Below the pieces are notes generated by a model, which saw only the letters and a list, made by a program, of their open reading frames with translations, searched no databases and was not told the origin of the DNA. A program made the translations under genes and the position numbers. DNA of 64,000 nt from Sinorhizobium mexicanum. GTDB lineage: Bacteria > Pseudomonadota > Alphaproteobacteria > Rhizobiales > Rhizobiaceae. The first letter of the stretch is position 1; every line of letters starts with the position of its first letter. The DNA is taken from assembly GCF_013488225.1 (NCBI RefSeq), contig NZ_CP041238.1, forward strand, positions 2,381,501-2,445,500, given 5' to 3'. Shown here piece by piece: positions 32,493 through 41,467 of this stretch.

Positions 32493-33902
32493 ATGAATGA
32501 AGCTCAGACTCTGTTCGATGCGCTGCGCCAGTCGGTGAAGCCGCAGATTGTCGATGCCTTCGAGCGGTTCGTGCAGGATGCGCCGGACCGCAAGCTCTGC
32601 CGCATCAACGCTCTCGCCTTTGCGAAGGCGGAGGGGCTAGACGAGGAGCAGACGATCGCGGGCTTCCTGCATGCCTCCCATCACGGCATCTTCGAATTGT
32701 CCTGGAACGTGCTCTGCCCCGGCTGCGGCGGGGTGCTTGATGCCAATACCTCGCTCAAGTCCCTGCAGCAGGAGGAATATATCTGCGCGCTCTGCGCCGC
32801 CGGCTACGAGCCGACGCTCGACGAAATGGTCGAGGTGACCTTCACCGTGAGCCCGAGGGTGCGCCACATCGAGGCGCACAAGCCGCACGAACTGCCGCCG
32901 GCCGAATACTTCCGCCAGATCTACTGGGGCTCGGGCGTCGACCTGCCCGAAGACGGTTATGAGGAGAAGGTCGACGAGTTCATGATCGAGGCGCTTGAAT
33001 TGCCGCCCGGTGACAAGGCCGTCATCGCGCTTCAGCTTCCGGCGGAGTTCGTCATCATCTTCGAGCCGGTCACGCATGCGGCGCAGTTTCTGGAGGTGGC
33101 GGGCGAGCCGACCAAGGAGCGAAGGAACCTCGCCCTCGTCTTCGACCGCGGCCACCGCCACAACGAGACCTTGCGCCTCCAGCCCGGGCCGCTGAGGATC
33201 CAGGTGGAGAACCACGCCGAAGTCCGCACCCTGCCCTCGGTCTGCGTCGCGAACGACGCGCTTCACGGCATGCTTGGCCGCCGTCGGCCGTTCCTGACGG
33301 CGAAGCGCCTGCTTTCCAACCAGACCTTCCGCGACCTCTACCGCACCGATACGATCGACGTCGACCAGCGGCTGAAGATTACCAGCCTCACCTTTCTCTT
33401 CACGGACCTCCGCGGCTCGACCGAGCTTTACGAGCGCGTCGGCGACCTCGCAGCCTTCGATCTGGTGAGAACTCATTTCGCTGTCCTGAACGAGATCGTC
33501 GGGGCCGAATCCGGTGCGGTCGTCAAGACGATCGGTGATGCGGTAATGGCGACCTTCCCGACACCGGATCGGGCAGTCGCGGCGGCGATGCGGATGCGCG
33601 ATGCGATGCGCGAACTCAACGAAGAGCGCGGCAGTGAGGACTTGCTGCTGAAGATCGGCATCCACGAAGGGCCGTGCATCGCCGTCAACCTCAACGAGCG
33701 CCAGGACTATTTCGGCCAGACCGTCAACATCGCCTCGCGCGTCCAGCACCTCGCGACGTCGCGCGAGATCTTCGCCACCGGTTCGGTAGTGGACGATCCG
33801 CGCGCATCGAGTCTCCTCAGCGACCGCGGCCTCAACCCCATGTCGCACAACGTCACGCTTCGCGGCATCACCAACGAGATTAGCATTTTCGCGATCCCGT
33901 GA
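32493..33902 (+). CDS. Class III adenylate cyclase with N-terminal zinc-ribbon/DUF5939-like region
   Basis: A 469-residue cytosolic protein. The N-terminal half has a four-Cys zinc ribbon (VLCPGCGG...YICALCAAGYEP, about residues 73-110). The C-terminal cyclase domain has TFLFTDLRGSTELYERVGDL (metal Asp), VVKTIGDAVMATF (adenine-specifying Lys and second metal Asp), KIGIHEG and DYFGQTVNIASRVQ (Asp, Asn and Arg for ATP). All catalytic residues are present. The ribosome site is weak. No transmembrane segment, so it probably senses a cytosolic signal. Confidence 0.87.
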   Translation: MNEAQTLFDALRQSVKPQIVDAFERFVQDAPDRKLCRINALAFAKAEGLDEEQTIAGFLHASHHGIFELSWNVLCPGCGGVLDANTSLKSLQQEEYICALCAAGYEPTLDEMVEVTFTVSPRVRHIEAHKPHELPPAEYFRQIYWGSGVDLPEDGYEEKVDEFMIEALELPPGDKAVIALQLPAEFVIIFEPVTHAAQFLEVAGEPTKERRNLALVFDRGHRHNETLRLQPGPLRIQVENHAEVRTLPSVCVANDALHGMLGRRRPFLTAKRLLSNQTFRDLYRTDTIDVDQRLKITSLTFLFTDLRGSTELYERVGDLAAFDLVRTHFAVLNEIVGAESGAVVKTIGDAVMATFPTPDRAVAAAMRMRDAMRELNEERGSEDLLLKIGIHEGPCIAVNLNERQDYFGQTVNIASRVQHLATSREIFATGSVVDDPRASSLLSDRGLNPMSHNVTLRGITNEISIFAIP

Positions 33903-33913
33903 GGTGCGCACCG

Positions 33914-34008
33914 TTACAGCGCAGCGTGTCCAATCGGACGCGCCAAGGTCGCTGCAGCACTTTGGAGAACTGCATGATTTTATCCTTAAATCGATCTCGA
34001 TTCGAGGA
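33914..34008 (+). repeat. Mosaic repeat family 1, copy 2
   Basis: The TTACAGCGCAGCGTGTCCAA start, CGGACGCGCCAAGG and GTCGCTGCAGCAC blocks, then CTGCATGATTTTATCCTTAA and an ATCGATCTCGATTCG end. It lies 11 bases after the cyclase stop and may act as a transcript end. Confidence 0.75.
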
Positions 34009-34074
34009 ACCAGCTCCGTTCATCACCGATTCAGGCGCGGTGTCTGAATATTTCGGCGATGGAAGGAGAGCGAT

Positions 34075-34311
34075 ATGCGCATGGAGCTTGTCCTGTTTGC
34101 TGCCGTGGCGATAACTGCCAGCGCGGCGATGGCCGGGAGCCAATCGTCGAATTCGAGTTCGAACAGTTCGACCAACAACGGCGTCGTCAGCGAGCACGTC
34201 GTTGAAACCGACTGCGAAGATGGCCGTTGTCAGCGCTACCTTCTGCGTCGGGTATATAGCGACGAAGGAGAGCGACGCTATCGCGAACGCTATTCCAATG
34301 ACGATGGTTGA
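34075..34311 (+). CDS. Small secreted Ser/Asn-rich protein
   Basis: A 78-residue protein with a signal peptide (MRMELVLFAAVAITASAAMA, cleavage near AGS), a Ser/Asn low-complexity stretch (SQSSNSSSNSSTNNG), then DCEDGRCQRYLLRRVYSDEG, whose two Cys could pair in the periplasm. A strong AAGGAGAG site precedes the ATG. Function unknown. Confidence 0.7.
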   Translation: MRMELVLFAAVAITASAAMAGSQSSNSSSNSSTNNGVVSEHVVETDCEDGRCQRYLLRRVYSDEGERRYRERYSNDDG

Positions 34312-34379
34312 GGTCTCAGTCTGACCACTGCAACTTGTTGGCCTTGAGCAACTGTCAACAATGACTGACGAGGTGCATC

Positions 34380-34787
34380 ATGCCTTCCCGAACAGCCTCC
34401 TGCTCCTGCGGCCAATTACGGATTGAGGTCCGGGGCGAACCGCTCGGAGTTGGGGTTTGTCACTGCCTCGCCTGCCAGCGCCGAACGGGCAGCGTCTTTG
34501 CGGCCCTCGCCGCCTTCGCCGCGCCCTACGAGGTCACCGGCACCGCAACCGAATATGTGCGCACCGGCGATCAGGGCGCGCGGTTCAGGTTCCGCTTCTG
34601 CCCCGTCTGCGGGACTAACCTCTTCCATACGGAAGAGGGCTACGAAGGATCCTCGGTGGCGGTCGCCGTCGGCGCCTTCGCCGACCCGAGCTTTCCGCCG
34701 CCCGAAGATTCGGTCTATGACTGCCGCCGCCATTCCTGGGTACAACTGCCGCCGGGGATAAGGACTTACGACAAGGATCCGGCCTGA
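34380..34787 (+). CDS. GFA-family (glutathione-dependent formaldehyde-activating-like) zinc protein
   Basis: A 135-residue protein with the GFA/CENP-V fold: SCSCGQLRIEVRGEP, GVCHCLACQRRTGSVF and FRFCPVCGTNLFH, giving the Cys pairs for two zinc ions. Members are often called formaldehyde-activating enzymes, but the activity is disputed and most are of unknown function. GAGG precedes the start. Confidence 0.88.
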   Translation: MPSRTASCSCGQLRIEVRGEPLGVGVCHCLACQRRTGSVFAALAAFAAPYEVTGTATEYVRTGDQGARFRFRFCPVCGTNLFHTEEGYEGSSVAVAVGAFADPSFPPPEDSVYDCRRHSWVQLPPGIRTYDKDPA

Positions 34788-34792
34788 TTGGC

Positions 34793-34930
34793 CTCTCATC
34801 CGGCCTGCCGGCCGCCTTCTCCCCGCAAGCGGGACGAAGGGATCCGCGGAAACGTCGTCGCGACCGCAACCATAGGGATTCCGCCAACCTTGGCCCCCTC
34901 TCCCCGCAGGGAGAGGATTAGGGTGGGGGC
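34793..34930. repeat. RIME1-like rhizobial intergenic mosaic element
   Basis: CTCATCCGGCCTGCCGGCCG, a CTTCTCCCCG...CGGG...GAAGG hairpin, and CTCTCCCCGCAGGGAGAG towards the end match the form of Rhizobium RIME1 elements. It lies 5 bases past the GFA stop, between it and the convergent ion-channel gene. Confidence 0.75.
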
Positions 34931-34964
34931 ATCCAACGACCGCGAGCGCTCTCGAACACTGCCC

Positions 34965-36032
34965 TCAAGTCCTCGGTGTCGCGCCGCGCCGTTCGAGCGC
35001 AGTCTTGCGGATGATGTCGGCTATGTCCGGGTTACTCACCGACAGCATCTGGAAGTCCTCCGCATGCAGCGACAGCAGCGAAACCTCGGTCGAGGCGCTG
35101 ACGGTCGCCGAGCGGGGCTCGCCGCTGATCAGCGCCATCTCGCCGAAAAAGCTGCCGGAACCGAGCTCGATCGGGTCCGGCGTCGCGACGCAGACGCGGC
35201 CCTCGACGATGAAGTACATCTGGTCGCCGGCCTCGCCCTTGCGGCAGATCGCGGCACCGGCCGGCACGACACGTGGCCTCAGGGCTCTGACGATCTCGAC
35301 CAGCGCCGACGAGCCGAGGTTCCGGAACAGCGGCACGGCGGCAACCAACTGCCAATTGCGCACGAAGTCCTGGCGACGGACTTCGGCGTAAAAGCCGGTG
35401 GCGAGAAGGCCGGCCCAGAGCGCGAAGATGCCGATGCCGCACATCATGACCAGCCCGGCGAGCACACGGCCGGCGAAGCTCTGCGGAATCTCGTCGCCGT
35501 AGCCGGTGGTCGATAACGTGACGACGGCCCACCACATCGCCTGCGGGATACTGCCGAACTTATCGGGCTGGACGTCGCGCTCGATGAGATAGCCCGCCAG
35601 CGCCGCCGCGAACAGCACGAGGCCGAAGACCGATGTGACGCCGATCAGGTTGCGTGCCTCATTGGCAATCACCCTGCCCATCAGCCGGAAGAAGGTGGAA
35701 TTTCGCAGCGGCTTCAAGAGCCAGATCGCGCAGAAAAGGGCCTGGTCGCGCGTGGCGGCAAAGAGGAAGCCGACAAGAGGCACCAGAACGGCCAGCACAT
35801 CTATGACGATCGCCGGCGTGCTGTCCTGAGGACCCTTGGCGCGGCGCAGCAAGAGCGTCTCGATCAGTTGCAGGAGATAGACACTCCATATGGCGACGAG
35901 CAGGACCTGCAAGCCGAGCCTCGCCCGCCCGGTGATGTCCGGTGTGGTGAGCACCGCAACCGCGACGAGCCCAATCGCTGCGAGCAGCCCGTTGAACGGC
36001 GAAGAAAACTTCGAGAAAGGCCGTGCCGACAT
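34965..36032 (-). CDS. Cyclic-nucleotide-gated K+ channel (MloK1-like)
   Basis: A 355-residue protein, the same length as MloK1 of Mesorhizobium. Six hydrophobic segments are followed by a pore with the K+ selectivity filter TTGYGD (around residue 175) and a C-terminal cyclic-nucleotide-binding domain (RKGEAGDQMYFIVEGRVCVA; FFGEMALISGEPRSATV, with the Glu and Arg that contact the nucleotide). It should open on binding cAMP. The S4-like region has few positive charges, so gating is by ligand rather than voltage. It sits among several adenylate cyclase genes. Confidence 0.9.
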   Translation of the reverse strand: MSARPFSKFSSPFNGLLAAIGLVAVAVLTTPDITGRARLGLQVLLVAIWSVYLLQLIETLLLRRAKGPQDSTPAIVIDVLAVLVPLVGFLFAATRDQALFCAIWLLKPLRNSTFFRLMGRVIANEARNLIGVTSVFGLVLFAAALAGYLIERDVQPDKFGSIPQAMWWAVVTLSTTGYGDEIPQSFAGRVLAGLVMMCGIGIFALWAGLLATGFYAEVRRQDFVRNWQLVAAVPLFRNLGSSALVEIVRALRPRVVPAGAAICRKGEAGDQMYFIVEGRVCVATPDPIELGSGSFFGEMALISGEPRSATVSASTEVSLLSLHAEDFQMLSVSNPDIADIIRKTALERRGATPRT

Positions 36033-36121
36033 AAACGCCCCCGAACGGCGAACGACCCTAATACAATAGGCCGCCTTGGGACCGAGCGCAAAGGCTGCGA
36101 GACGGCCAGGGCTGCAACGCT

Positions 36122-36214
36122 GCGCCGCGCGTCCTATCAGAAGCCACGGTACACGGTGGGGGTCGGCGGGGCCTCTTTACCGCCCTCATCCCTGTGCTTG
36201 TCACAGGAATGAGG
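36122..36214 (+). repeat. Repeat family 2, copy A
   Basis: It ends in a palindromic unit CCTCATCCCTGTG-CTTG-TCACAGG-ATGAGG (36184-36214). The preceding CCGCGCGTCC...CCACGGTACACGG block resembles the one before the copy at 47999-48140. Confidence 0.7.
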
Positions 36215-36257
36215 ATCGGAGGGAGATGCCTTGCCGCACCTGGCCCGTCAGCCACCT

Positions 36258-36821
36258 TTATCGCGTCAGCCGGGCCTCGGTCCAGCCCAATGCCTTGAGG
36301 TCTTCGACGCGCGCCTCGGCGTTGTCGGTGAGAATGAATTCGTCGATCTGCGGTGGCGGGACGCTCGTTCCCGATAGCATCGAATGGACCTGACCGCGGT
36401 GGTGTTGGCCGTGCATGAAGACGTGAAGCAGTGTATCGGCGACAGTTCCGGTGAGCGTTCTTTCCGGCCAGGGAATGTTGATCGTGCGCAAGAGCCCCTC
36501 GGCCGTGAGACTCTCGCTAAAGTCGACCAGCCATTCGTCGACCTCTGCCCGTTCGATCGAAAATTCGTCCGCCGTTGCGCGGCTGCCCGGTGGCCTCGCC
36601 AGGCCTGGCCGTTCGCCACGCAGCGTGTCGATATAATACCGATCGGCATTCAGGAGATGGACCATCGTCTCCTTGAGCGACGGGAAGAAGGACGTTCGGG
36701 GCGCCTCCCATTCGCCGGGGATGAGCGCTATGCAGGCGCGGTCAAGCCGCGCATTGGCGAGACGAGCATTGCGCGCAAGCTGGCGATAGGGCCGGCATAT
36801 CAGGTCCTGAGAAGGAGTCAT
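36258..36821 (-). CDS. DinB-family metal-dependent protein
   Basis: A 187-residue four-helix protein of the DinB superfamily. The three metal His are likely in ETMVHLLNADRYYID and FMHGQHHRGQVHSML. Other family motifs are YRQLARNARLANARL and the W-x-x-PRTSFFPSLK segment. The ATG at 36821 (MTPSQDL) gives a normal length; the longer frame upstream is non-native. Family members include thiol-S-transferases and unknown hydrolases; the substrate is unknown. Confidence 0.85.
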   Translation of the reverse strand: MTPSQDLICRPYRQLARNARLANARLDRACIALIPGEWEAPRTSFFPSLKETMVHLLNADRYYIDTLRGERPGLARPPGSRATADEFSIERAEVDEWLVDFSESLTAEGLLRTINIPWPERTLTGTVADTLLHVFMHGQHHRGQVHSMLSGTSVPPPQIDEFILTDNAEARVEDLKALGWTEARLTR

Positions 36822-36913
36822 GCCGCGTATAGTGAGATCTTTGCGATGGTGCGTCCAGCCCGTGTCGCTACACGGTGCTGCCTGAAATCGCCCGCACCGT
36901 CTTTGGGGGCGAC

Positions 36914-36955
36914 CGGAGCGTTTCACCGTTTCGTCAAGAATGGCGAAACGCTCCG
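36914..36955. terminator. Perfect 11-base inverted repeat after the methyltransferase
   Basis: CGGAGCGTTTC (36914-36924) pairs with GAAACGCTCCG (36945-36955) around 20 bases. It lies 30 bases beyond the methyltransferase stop on the minus strand and so is a likely transcript end. The loop is long and no T-run follows. Confidence 0.45.
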
Positions 36956-36985
36956 ATCTTCATGACCCCCGCACTTTCACACCTC

Positions 36986-38065
36986 TTACAGCCGCGCCTC
37001 GAGGATCAGGTTGAATGGCGTCTCCAGCGCCCGGCGGAAGCGGCTGAAGCCGGCCTTGCGGAAGACGTCCGCGAGCCGTGCCTCGCCGGCCTGGGCGCCG
37101 AGCACAAGATGGCCGCCGTCCGAGATCGCATGGGCGCAGCAGATCGTCGTGGACGCCGCGTAGTAGATCCGGGCAACCGGCGAGACGTTGTCTTCGACCC
37201 GGTCGTTGGCAAAGGGTTCCACCAGCATTACCGACCCGTCTCCCGCAATCGCCTTTGCCGTGTGCGCCGCCGCGGCGACCGGATTGCCCATGTCATGCAG
37301 GCAGTCGAAGAAGCAGATGAGGTCATAGTCCGCACCGGGGTAGTCGTCCGCTCGCGCGGTCGAAAAGGTGATCCGATCCGAAACGCCCGCTACTTCCGCG
37401 ACCTTGCGTGCCTCGACGATCGATTCCGGCTGGATGTCGAAACCATGGAAGCGTGACGCCGGAAAGGCCTTTGCCATCAGCACCGTCGAATGCCCGTGCC
37501 CGCAGCCGACATCGGCCACACGGGCGCCGGTCCTCAGCTTCTTCTCGATGCCGCTGCCGAGCGCCGGCAGCCACTCCGCCACCAGGCTTGCCTTGTAGGC
37601 GTTCCGGTAGAAGGCGGCGACGCCGCAATAAAGCCGCCCGTCGTGATCACCCCAGGCAATACCCCTGCCGGTGCGGAAGGCCTCCACCGCCTTGTTCTCG
37701 TCCGCCCACATGGATGCAGGGACCGCCCAGGCATTGGGGATGAAGACGGGGCTGTCTTCGTCGGCGAGCACAAGTGCCTGCTCCGGCGAAAGCTCGTACG
37801 TGCCGCTGCTTGCATGGTACGTGACATAACCGCCTGCCACTTGGGAGCCAAGCCATTCACGCACGTAACGTTCGGCGCAGTCCGCCCGGTTCGCCAGTTC
37901 ATGCGAGGTCAGCGGACCGGCGCCGGCCATCGCCTTGTAGAGGCCGAGACGGTTGCCGAGGCTGACCATCACGCCGCCGTAACCCGCCGAAAGGTCGCCG
38001 ATCGCCCGCGAGACGATCGCATCGAGCTTCGCCTCGTCGATCTTGTTGTTTGCTGCATCTGCCAT
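36986..38065 (-). CDS. Class I SAM-dependent methyltransferase with N-terminal winged helix
   Basis: A 359-residue protein. An N-terminal helix-turn-helix-like domain (GDLSAGYGGVMVSLGNRLGL...ADCAERYVREWLGSQVAGGY) is followed from about residue 170 by a Rossmann methyltransferase with motif I VADVGCGHGHSTVLMAKAFP, FHGFDIQPESI and FFDCLHDMGNP. It resembles the Rv2258c-like group, which act on small molecules. GGAG lies 10 bases before the ATG. It is divergent from a GlxA/AraC regulator across 169 bases. The substrate is unknown. Confidence 0.85.
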   Translation of the reverse strand: MADAANNKIDEAKLDAIVSRAIGDLSAGYGGVMVSLGNRLGLYKAMAGAGPLTSHELANRADCAERYVREWLGSQVAGGYVTYHASSGTYELSPEQALVLADEDSPVFIPNAWAVPASMWADENKAVEAFRTGRGIAWGDHDGRLYCGVAAFYRNAYKASLVAEWLPALGSGIEKKLRTGARVADVGCGHGHSTVLMAKAFPASRFHGFDIQPESIVEARKVAEVAGVSDRITFSTARADDYPGADYDLICFFDCLHDMGNPVAAAAHTAKAIAGDGSVMLVEPFANDRVEDNVSPVARIYYAASTTICCAHAISDGGHLVLGAQAGEARLADVFRKAGFSRFRRALETPFNLILEARL

Positions 38066-38234
38066 GTTCGCGCTCCTGTCATCCACCTGAAGGTTCAAGG
38101 ACTGGCGGAGGATCGCATCTGGCGTGACCGCGCGGCAGAGCGGAATTGTCCGGAACCGGGCCATTTGCGCCATAAGCGGTGTCGCGGTAGAACTCAATTG
38201 CCGACGTGGCGCCACCCGTCCGATGGGATTCGAG

Positions 38235-39284
38235 ATGCCGCGCAACACCGCCGAGACCGGAACGCACCCGCTTCACGTGAGCCTCGTCGCCATCCCCGAG
38301 GCGGTGGTGTCGACGCTGAGCGGCATCTTCGACGTGATGAACGCCTTCGCCATAGTGCCGCCTTCTGGCCAGGCATCGGTTTCCGCGCCGCCGTTCCGGG
38401 TCGAGATCGTGGGATTGTGGTCCGGCCCGCTGGAACTCGCCAGCGGCGTGCCTGTGATGGTACAGCGTGGTATCGCCGCCATCGAGACGACCGACATCGT
38501 CATCGTCCCCTCCGTCCTGCTCGGGCCGGACGGTTGGCAGAAGGGCCGGCATCCGGAACTGGTCGATTGGCTCAGCGCCATGCATCGCCGCGGCGCGCTC
38601 CTGTGCTCGGCCTGCTCGGGCCTTTTCCTGCTTGCCGAGACGGGGCTTTTCGACGGCGTCGATGCGACGGTGCATTTCGGCTACGCGCAGGCCTTTCGGA
38701 ACGCCTTCCCGAAAGTGGTGATCCACCCCGAGCGCGTGCTGGTCGTCTCCGGCAAGCGCGAGGAGCTGATCACGTCGGGCGCCTCCATGACCTGGCACGA
38801 TCTGGTGCTCTATCTGATCGCCCGCCACGCCGGAGCGGCGGCAGCGCAGACCGTCGCCCGCTATTTCGCGCTGCAATGGCATCAGGACGGGCTCGCGCCC
38901 TACATTGTCTTCGAAGGACGAAACGACCACGGCGACGTCGCGATCCGGGCGGCGCAAGAATGGATCGCCACGCATTTCTCGGTCGCCAACCCGCTGGAGG
39001 AGATGGTCCGCCGCGCCGGGCTTGCCGAACGCACCTTCAAACGCCGCTTCACCGGCGCAACCGGCTTCAGCCCGATCGCCTATGTCCAGCGCCTGAGGAT
39101 CGAGGATGCCAAGCGCCGGCTCGAACGAACGGAGGCCCCGGTCGACGAGATCAGCTGGCAAGTCGGCTACGAGGATCCCGCCTTCTTCCGCCGCCTGTTC
39201 AAGCGCCTCACCGGGCTGACGCCGGGTAGCTATCGCCGGCGCTTCATGATTCCCGACTATGCCCGGCCGCAGCGGAAGGAATAG
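38235..39284 (+). CDS. GlxA-family AraC regulator (FtrA-like)
   Basis: About 349 residues. The N-terminal DJ-1/PfpI-like domain has VSLVAIPEAVVSTLSGIFDV, GALLCSACSGLFLLAETGLF and an acidic loop. The C-terminal AraC HTH pair has PLEEMVRRAGLAERTFKRRF and VDEISWQVGYEDPAFFRRLF. A GGGA site favours the ATG at 38235; an ATG at 38223 and a GTG at 38124 are in frame but lack sites. It is probably the regulator of the divergent methyltransferase gene. The Cys pair in SACSG could be redox-active or simply structural. Confidence 0.83.
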   Translation: MPRNTAETGTHPLHVSLVAIPEAVVSTLSGIFDVMNAFAIVPPSGQASVSAPPFRVEIVGLWSGPLELASGVPVMVQRGIAAIETTDIVIVPSVLLGPDGWQKGRHPELVDWLSAMHRRGALLCSACSGLFLLAETGLFDGVDATVHFGYAQAFRNAFPKVVIHPERVLVVSGKREELITSGASMTWHDLVLYLIARHAGAAAAQTVARYFALQWHQDGLAPYIVFEGRNDHGDVAIRAAQEWIATHFSVANPLEEMVRRAGLAERTFKRRFTGATGFSPIAYVQRLRIEDAKRRLERTEAPVDEISWQVGYEDPAFFRRLFKRLTGLTPGSYRRRFMIPDYARPQRKE

Positions 39285-39410
39285 GCGCTTCACGGAATTC
39301 CGCCACTGACGGTGCGCTCGCAAGAATTTTTGGGACCATGTCGGCCTAGTCCGCTGCCGGGCGTCCTAGATACAGAAACAAGGAAACGAGGATGACGAAG
39401 GAGAGCGGCA

Positions 39411-40070
39411 ATGAGAAAAATCGTCGTTGGTGCATTTGTAAGTCTTGACGGAATCATGCAGGCACCGGGCGGGCCGCACGAGGACCCGGTCGGCGGCTTC
39501 AAGTTTGGTGGATGGGTCGCCCCCTATTTCGACGAGACGATGGGGACGGCGGTGGACGAGATGTTTGCCAAGCCGTTCGATCTTCTGCTGGGGCGAAAGA
39601 CCTACGACATCTTCGCGGCGCATTGGCCCTATGCCGGCGCCGACGATCCGATCGGCACATTGTTCGACCGCATCACCAAATTTGTCGCGACGCGCAATCC
39701 GGATTTCAAGCTCGGCTGGCAGAACAGCCAGAGCCTCGGCAACGACGTCGTCGCCACGCTCCAGAAGCTGAAGAGCGAGGACGGGCCGGATCTCCTGACG
39801 CAAGGGTCGACCGACCTGCTGCAGACGCTCTTCCGTAACGATCTGGTGGAGGAGATGTATGTGTCGATCTTTCCGGTCGTGCTCGGAAAGGGCAAGAAAC
39901 TGTTCGGTGACGGTGCCTCGCCGATGGCGCTGAAGCTTGTCGGTTCGAAGGTTTCGGGGTCCGGCGTGACCGTGAACAAATACGTCCGCGCCGGCGAGGT
40001 CGTCACCGGCTCGTTCGAATTCGAGCAGCCGACCGAAGCGGAACTGGAGCGGCGGAGGAACCTGACCTGA
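39411..40070 (+). CDS. Dihydrofolate-reductase/RibD C-terminal family oxidoreductase
   Basis: A 219-residue protein of the RibD_C family: MRKIVVGAFVSLDGIMQAPG, DLLLGRKTYDIFAAHWPYA, PDLLTQGSTDLLQTLFRNDL and FPVVLGKGKKLFGDG. The family uses NADPH on pteridine-like substrates, but the many small members in soil bacteria lack assigned substrates. A good AAGGAG site precedes the ATG. It is probably monocistronic. Confidence 0.88.
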   Translation: MRKIVVGAFVSLDGIMQAPGGPHEDPVGGFKFGGWVAPYFDETMGTAVDEMFAKPFDLLLGRKTYDIFAAHWPYAGADDPIGTLFDRITKFVATRNPDFKLGWQNSQSLGNDVVATLQKLKSEDGPDLLTQGSTDLLQTLFRNDLVEEMYVSIFPVVLGKGKKLFGDGASPMALKLVGSKVSGSGVTVNKYVRAGEVVTGSFEFEQPTEAELERRRNLT

Positions 40071-40195
40071 ACGAAGCGCAGCCAGCCGCTTGACCATCTT
40101 GGGGTCGGTCCTGTCCTGGCGAAAATCCACCGGATATCAACGATTGGCCATGATTTCCGGCTATGCTTCACCTTTGCCGAACAAGGGAGGTTACG

Positions 40196-40615
40196 ATGCA
40201 AATTTCGGAAGCCATGCATTCTGGAGTACGTTGGATCTCGCCGGACACCGACCTGCGCACGGTAGCGCACATCATGAAGGACGAGGATATCGGCGCCCTG
40301 CCCGTCGGCGAAAACGACCGCTTGATCGGAATGGTCACGGACCGCGACATGGCGCTGCGCGCCTTCGCCAACGGTCACGATGTTTCTGCGCTCACGGTGC
40401 GTGACGTGATGACGAACCAGATCGTCTTCTGCCGCACGAGCGATTCTCTCGAGGACGCTATCCGCCTGATGGAGGAAAAGAAAATTCGGCGCCTGCCGGT
40501 GATCAACGACGACAAGCGGATGGTCGGCATGCTGTCGCTTGGTGATATTTCCCATAACAGCAGCCGGGAAATGACGGGCGAACTGCTGAAGGCCGTCACC
40601 GGCCATCACAGCTGA
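40196..40615 (+). CDS. Tandem CBS-domain protein
   Basis: A 139-residue protein of two CBS domains: MHSGVRWISPDTDLRTVAHI...GALPVGENDRLIGMVTDRD, then VRDVMTNQIVFCRTSDSLED...IRRLPVINDDKRMVGMLSLG. CBS pairs bind adenosine nucleotides and act as energy or stress sensors. GGGAGG 6 bases before fixes the ATG at 40196. Confidence 0.9.
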   Translation: MQISEAMHSGVRWISPDTDLRTVAHIMKDEDIGALPVGENDRLIGMVTDRDMALRAFANGHDVSALTVRDVMTNQIVFCRTSDSLEDAIRLMEEKKIRRLPVINDDKRMVGMLSLGDISHNSSREMTGELLKAVTGHHS

Positions 40616-40748
40616 TAGACGCGGGACGCAGACGCGCCTTTTGGACATGGCATTCAAGGCGTGTCCGCGCCGCGATTGACGCTGAAGCGGCTTTAATCCT
40701 ACGGCAAAACGCGGCGCACATGGCTCACTGGCCTGTGCGACGGCCGCG

Positions 40749-41012
40749 CTATTTGAAGACGACGGAGCCGTTGAGGATCTCGATTGTTTCGTCGCCCTGG
40801 AGGCCGATACGGTCGCCGCTCGGGGCGGTGACGAAGCAGCCGCTCGGGCAAATCATTTCCGTCGCCCCGGAACCGATCGCAACGTCCATCCGGCTCTCGC
40901 CCTCGACGACCACCAGCACAGCGGTGTCGCCGTCCTTGTTCGTCACGGACGCAGCAAACGCCGCTCCCGTCATAAGAATGCCGGAAAGCACCGCAATCAG
41001 GATTGTCTTCAT
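40749..41012 (-). CDS. Small secreted hypothetical protein
   Basis: An 87-residue protein with a signal peptide (MKTILIAVLSGILMTGAAFA, then ASVTNK) and a short beta-rich mature part. Two Cys in EMICPSGCFV could pair. It ends GDETIEILNGSVVFK. No known domain. The ribosome site is weak, but the signal peptide and coding composition favour a real gene. Confidence 0.65.
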   Translation of the reverse strand: MKTILIAVLSGILMTGAAFAASVTNKDGDTAVLVVVEGESRMDVAIGSGATEMICPSGCFVTAPSGDRIGLQGDETIEILNGSVVFK

Positions 41013-41467
41013 CGCCCGCCGGCGCTGAGCGCCGCCCCTATACTGCCGGCCACCGCGTCGTGTCGCGACCTCCGGCCCCCTCTTCAGCCCGCGCCAGCCT
41101 AAACTGGAGCGAGACGAATTGCATGCTTTTTATCCCCGGTCGGCTGAATGCCTGCTGAACACCGGATCGGCGCGCGGAACGCATGCCGGCGGAGCGCCGG
41201 CCGAACCGACCCGCACCGCCAGTCACCTCGCATTAAACCATTGATTTATCGAAGACTTTTCGATTTCCGTTCCGGCCTGCGTGACTGGTAACCCGAACGG
41301 ATTAGGAGACACCATGCCCTGTCGCATGGTACATAGGTAAGAAATTGCGAGCGGGGCTAAAGAATAAATGCCTCAAATATTTCAATAAATTCCCGCTCTA
41401 GCGAGTGATCACGCAGAAAGGCTACGATTTTTTCAATCGAAAGTCGCCGTGATCCAGGAGGGGTGCC
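41013..41467. other. 455-base region upstream of the FecR-domain gene
   Basis: It has no full-size gene. The first half is GC-rich with inverted repeats near 41180-41200; the second half is AT-richer. It contains a mini-ORF (41314-41340) with an ideal ribosome site, then GAGCGGG (around 41352) and CCCGCTC (around 41394), which could pair, and a GATTTTTTCAATCG stretch near 41430. The fecR promoter is likely here. Confidence 0.5.
41314..41340 (+). CDS. Possible 8-aa leader peptide upstream of the FecR gene
   Basis: ATG-CCC-TGT-CGC-ATG-GTA-CAT-AGG-TAA encodes MPCRMVHR. TTAGGAG lies 6 bases before the ATG, much better than chance for such a short frame. Downstream complementary GAGCGGG/CCCGCTC blocks could form a stem. 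It could be a leader peptide or chance; there is no further evidence. Confidence 0.25.
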   Translation: MPCRMVHR

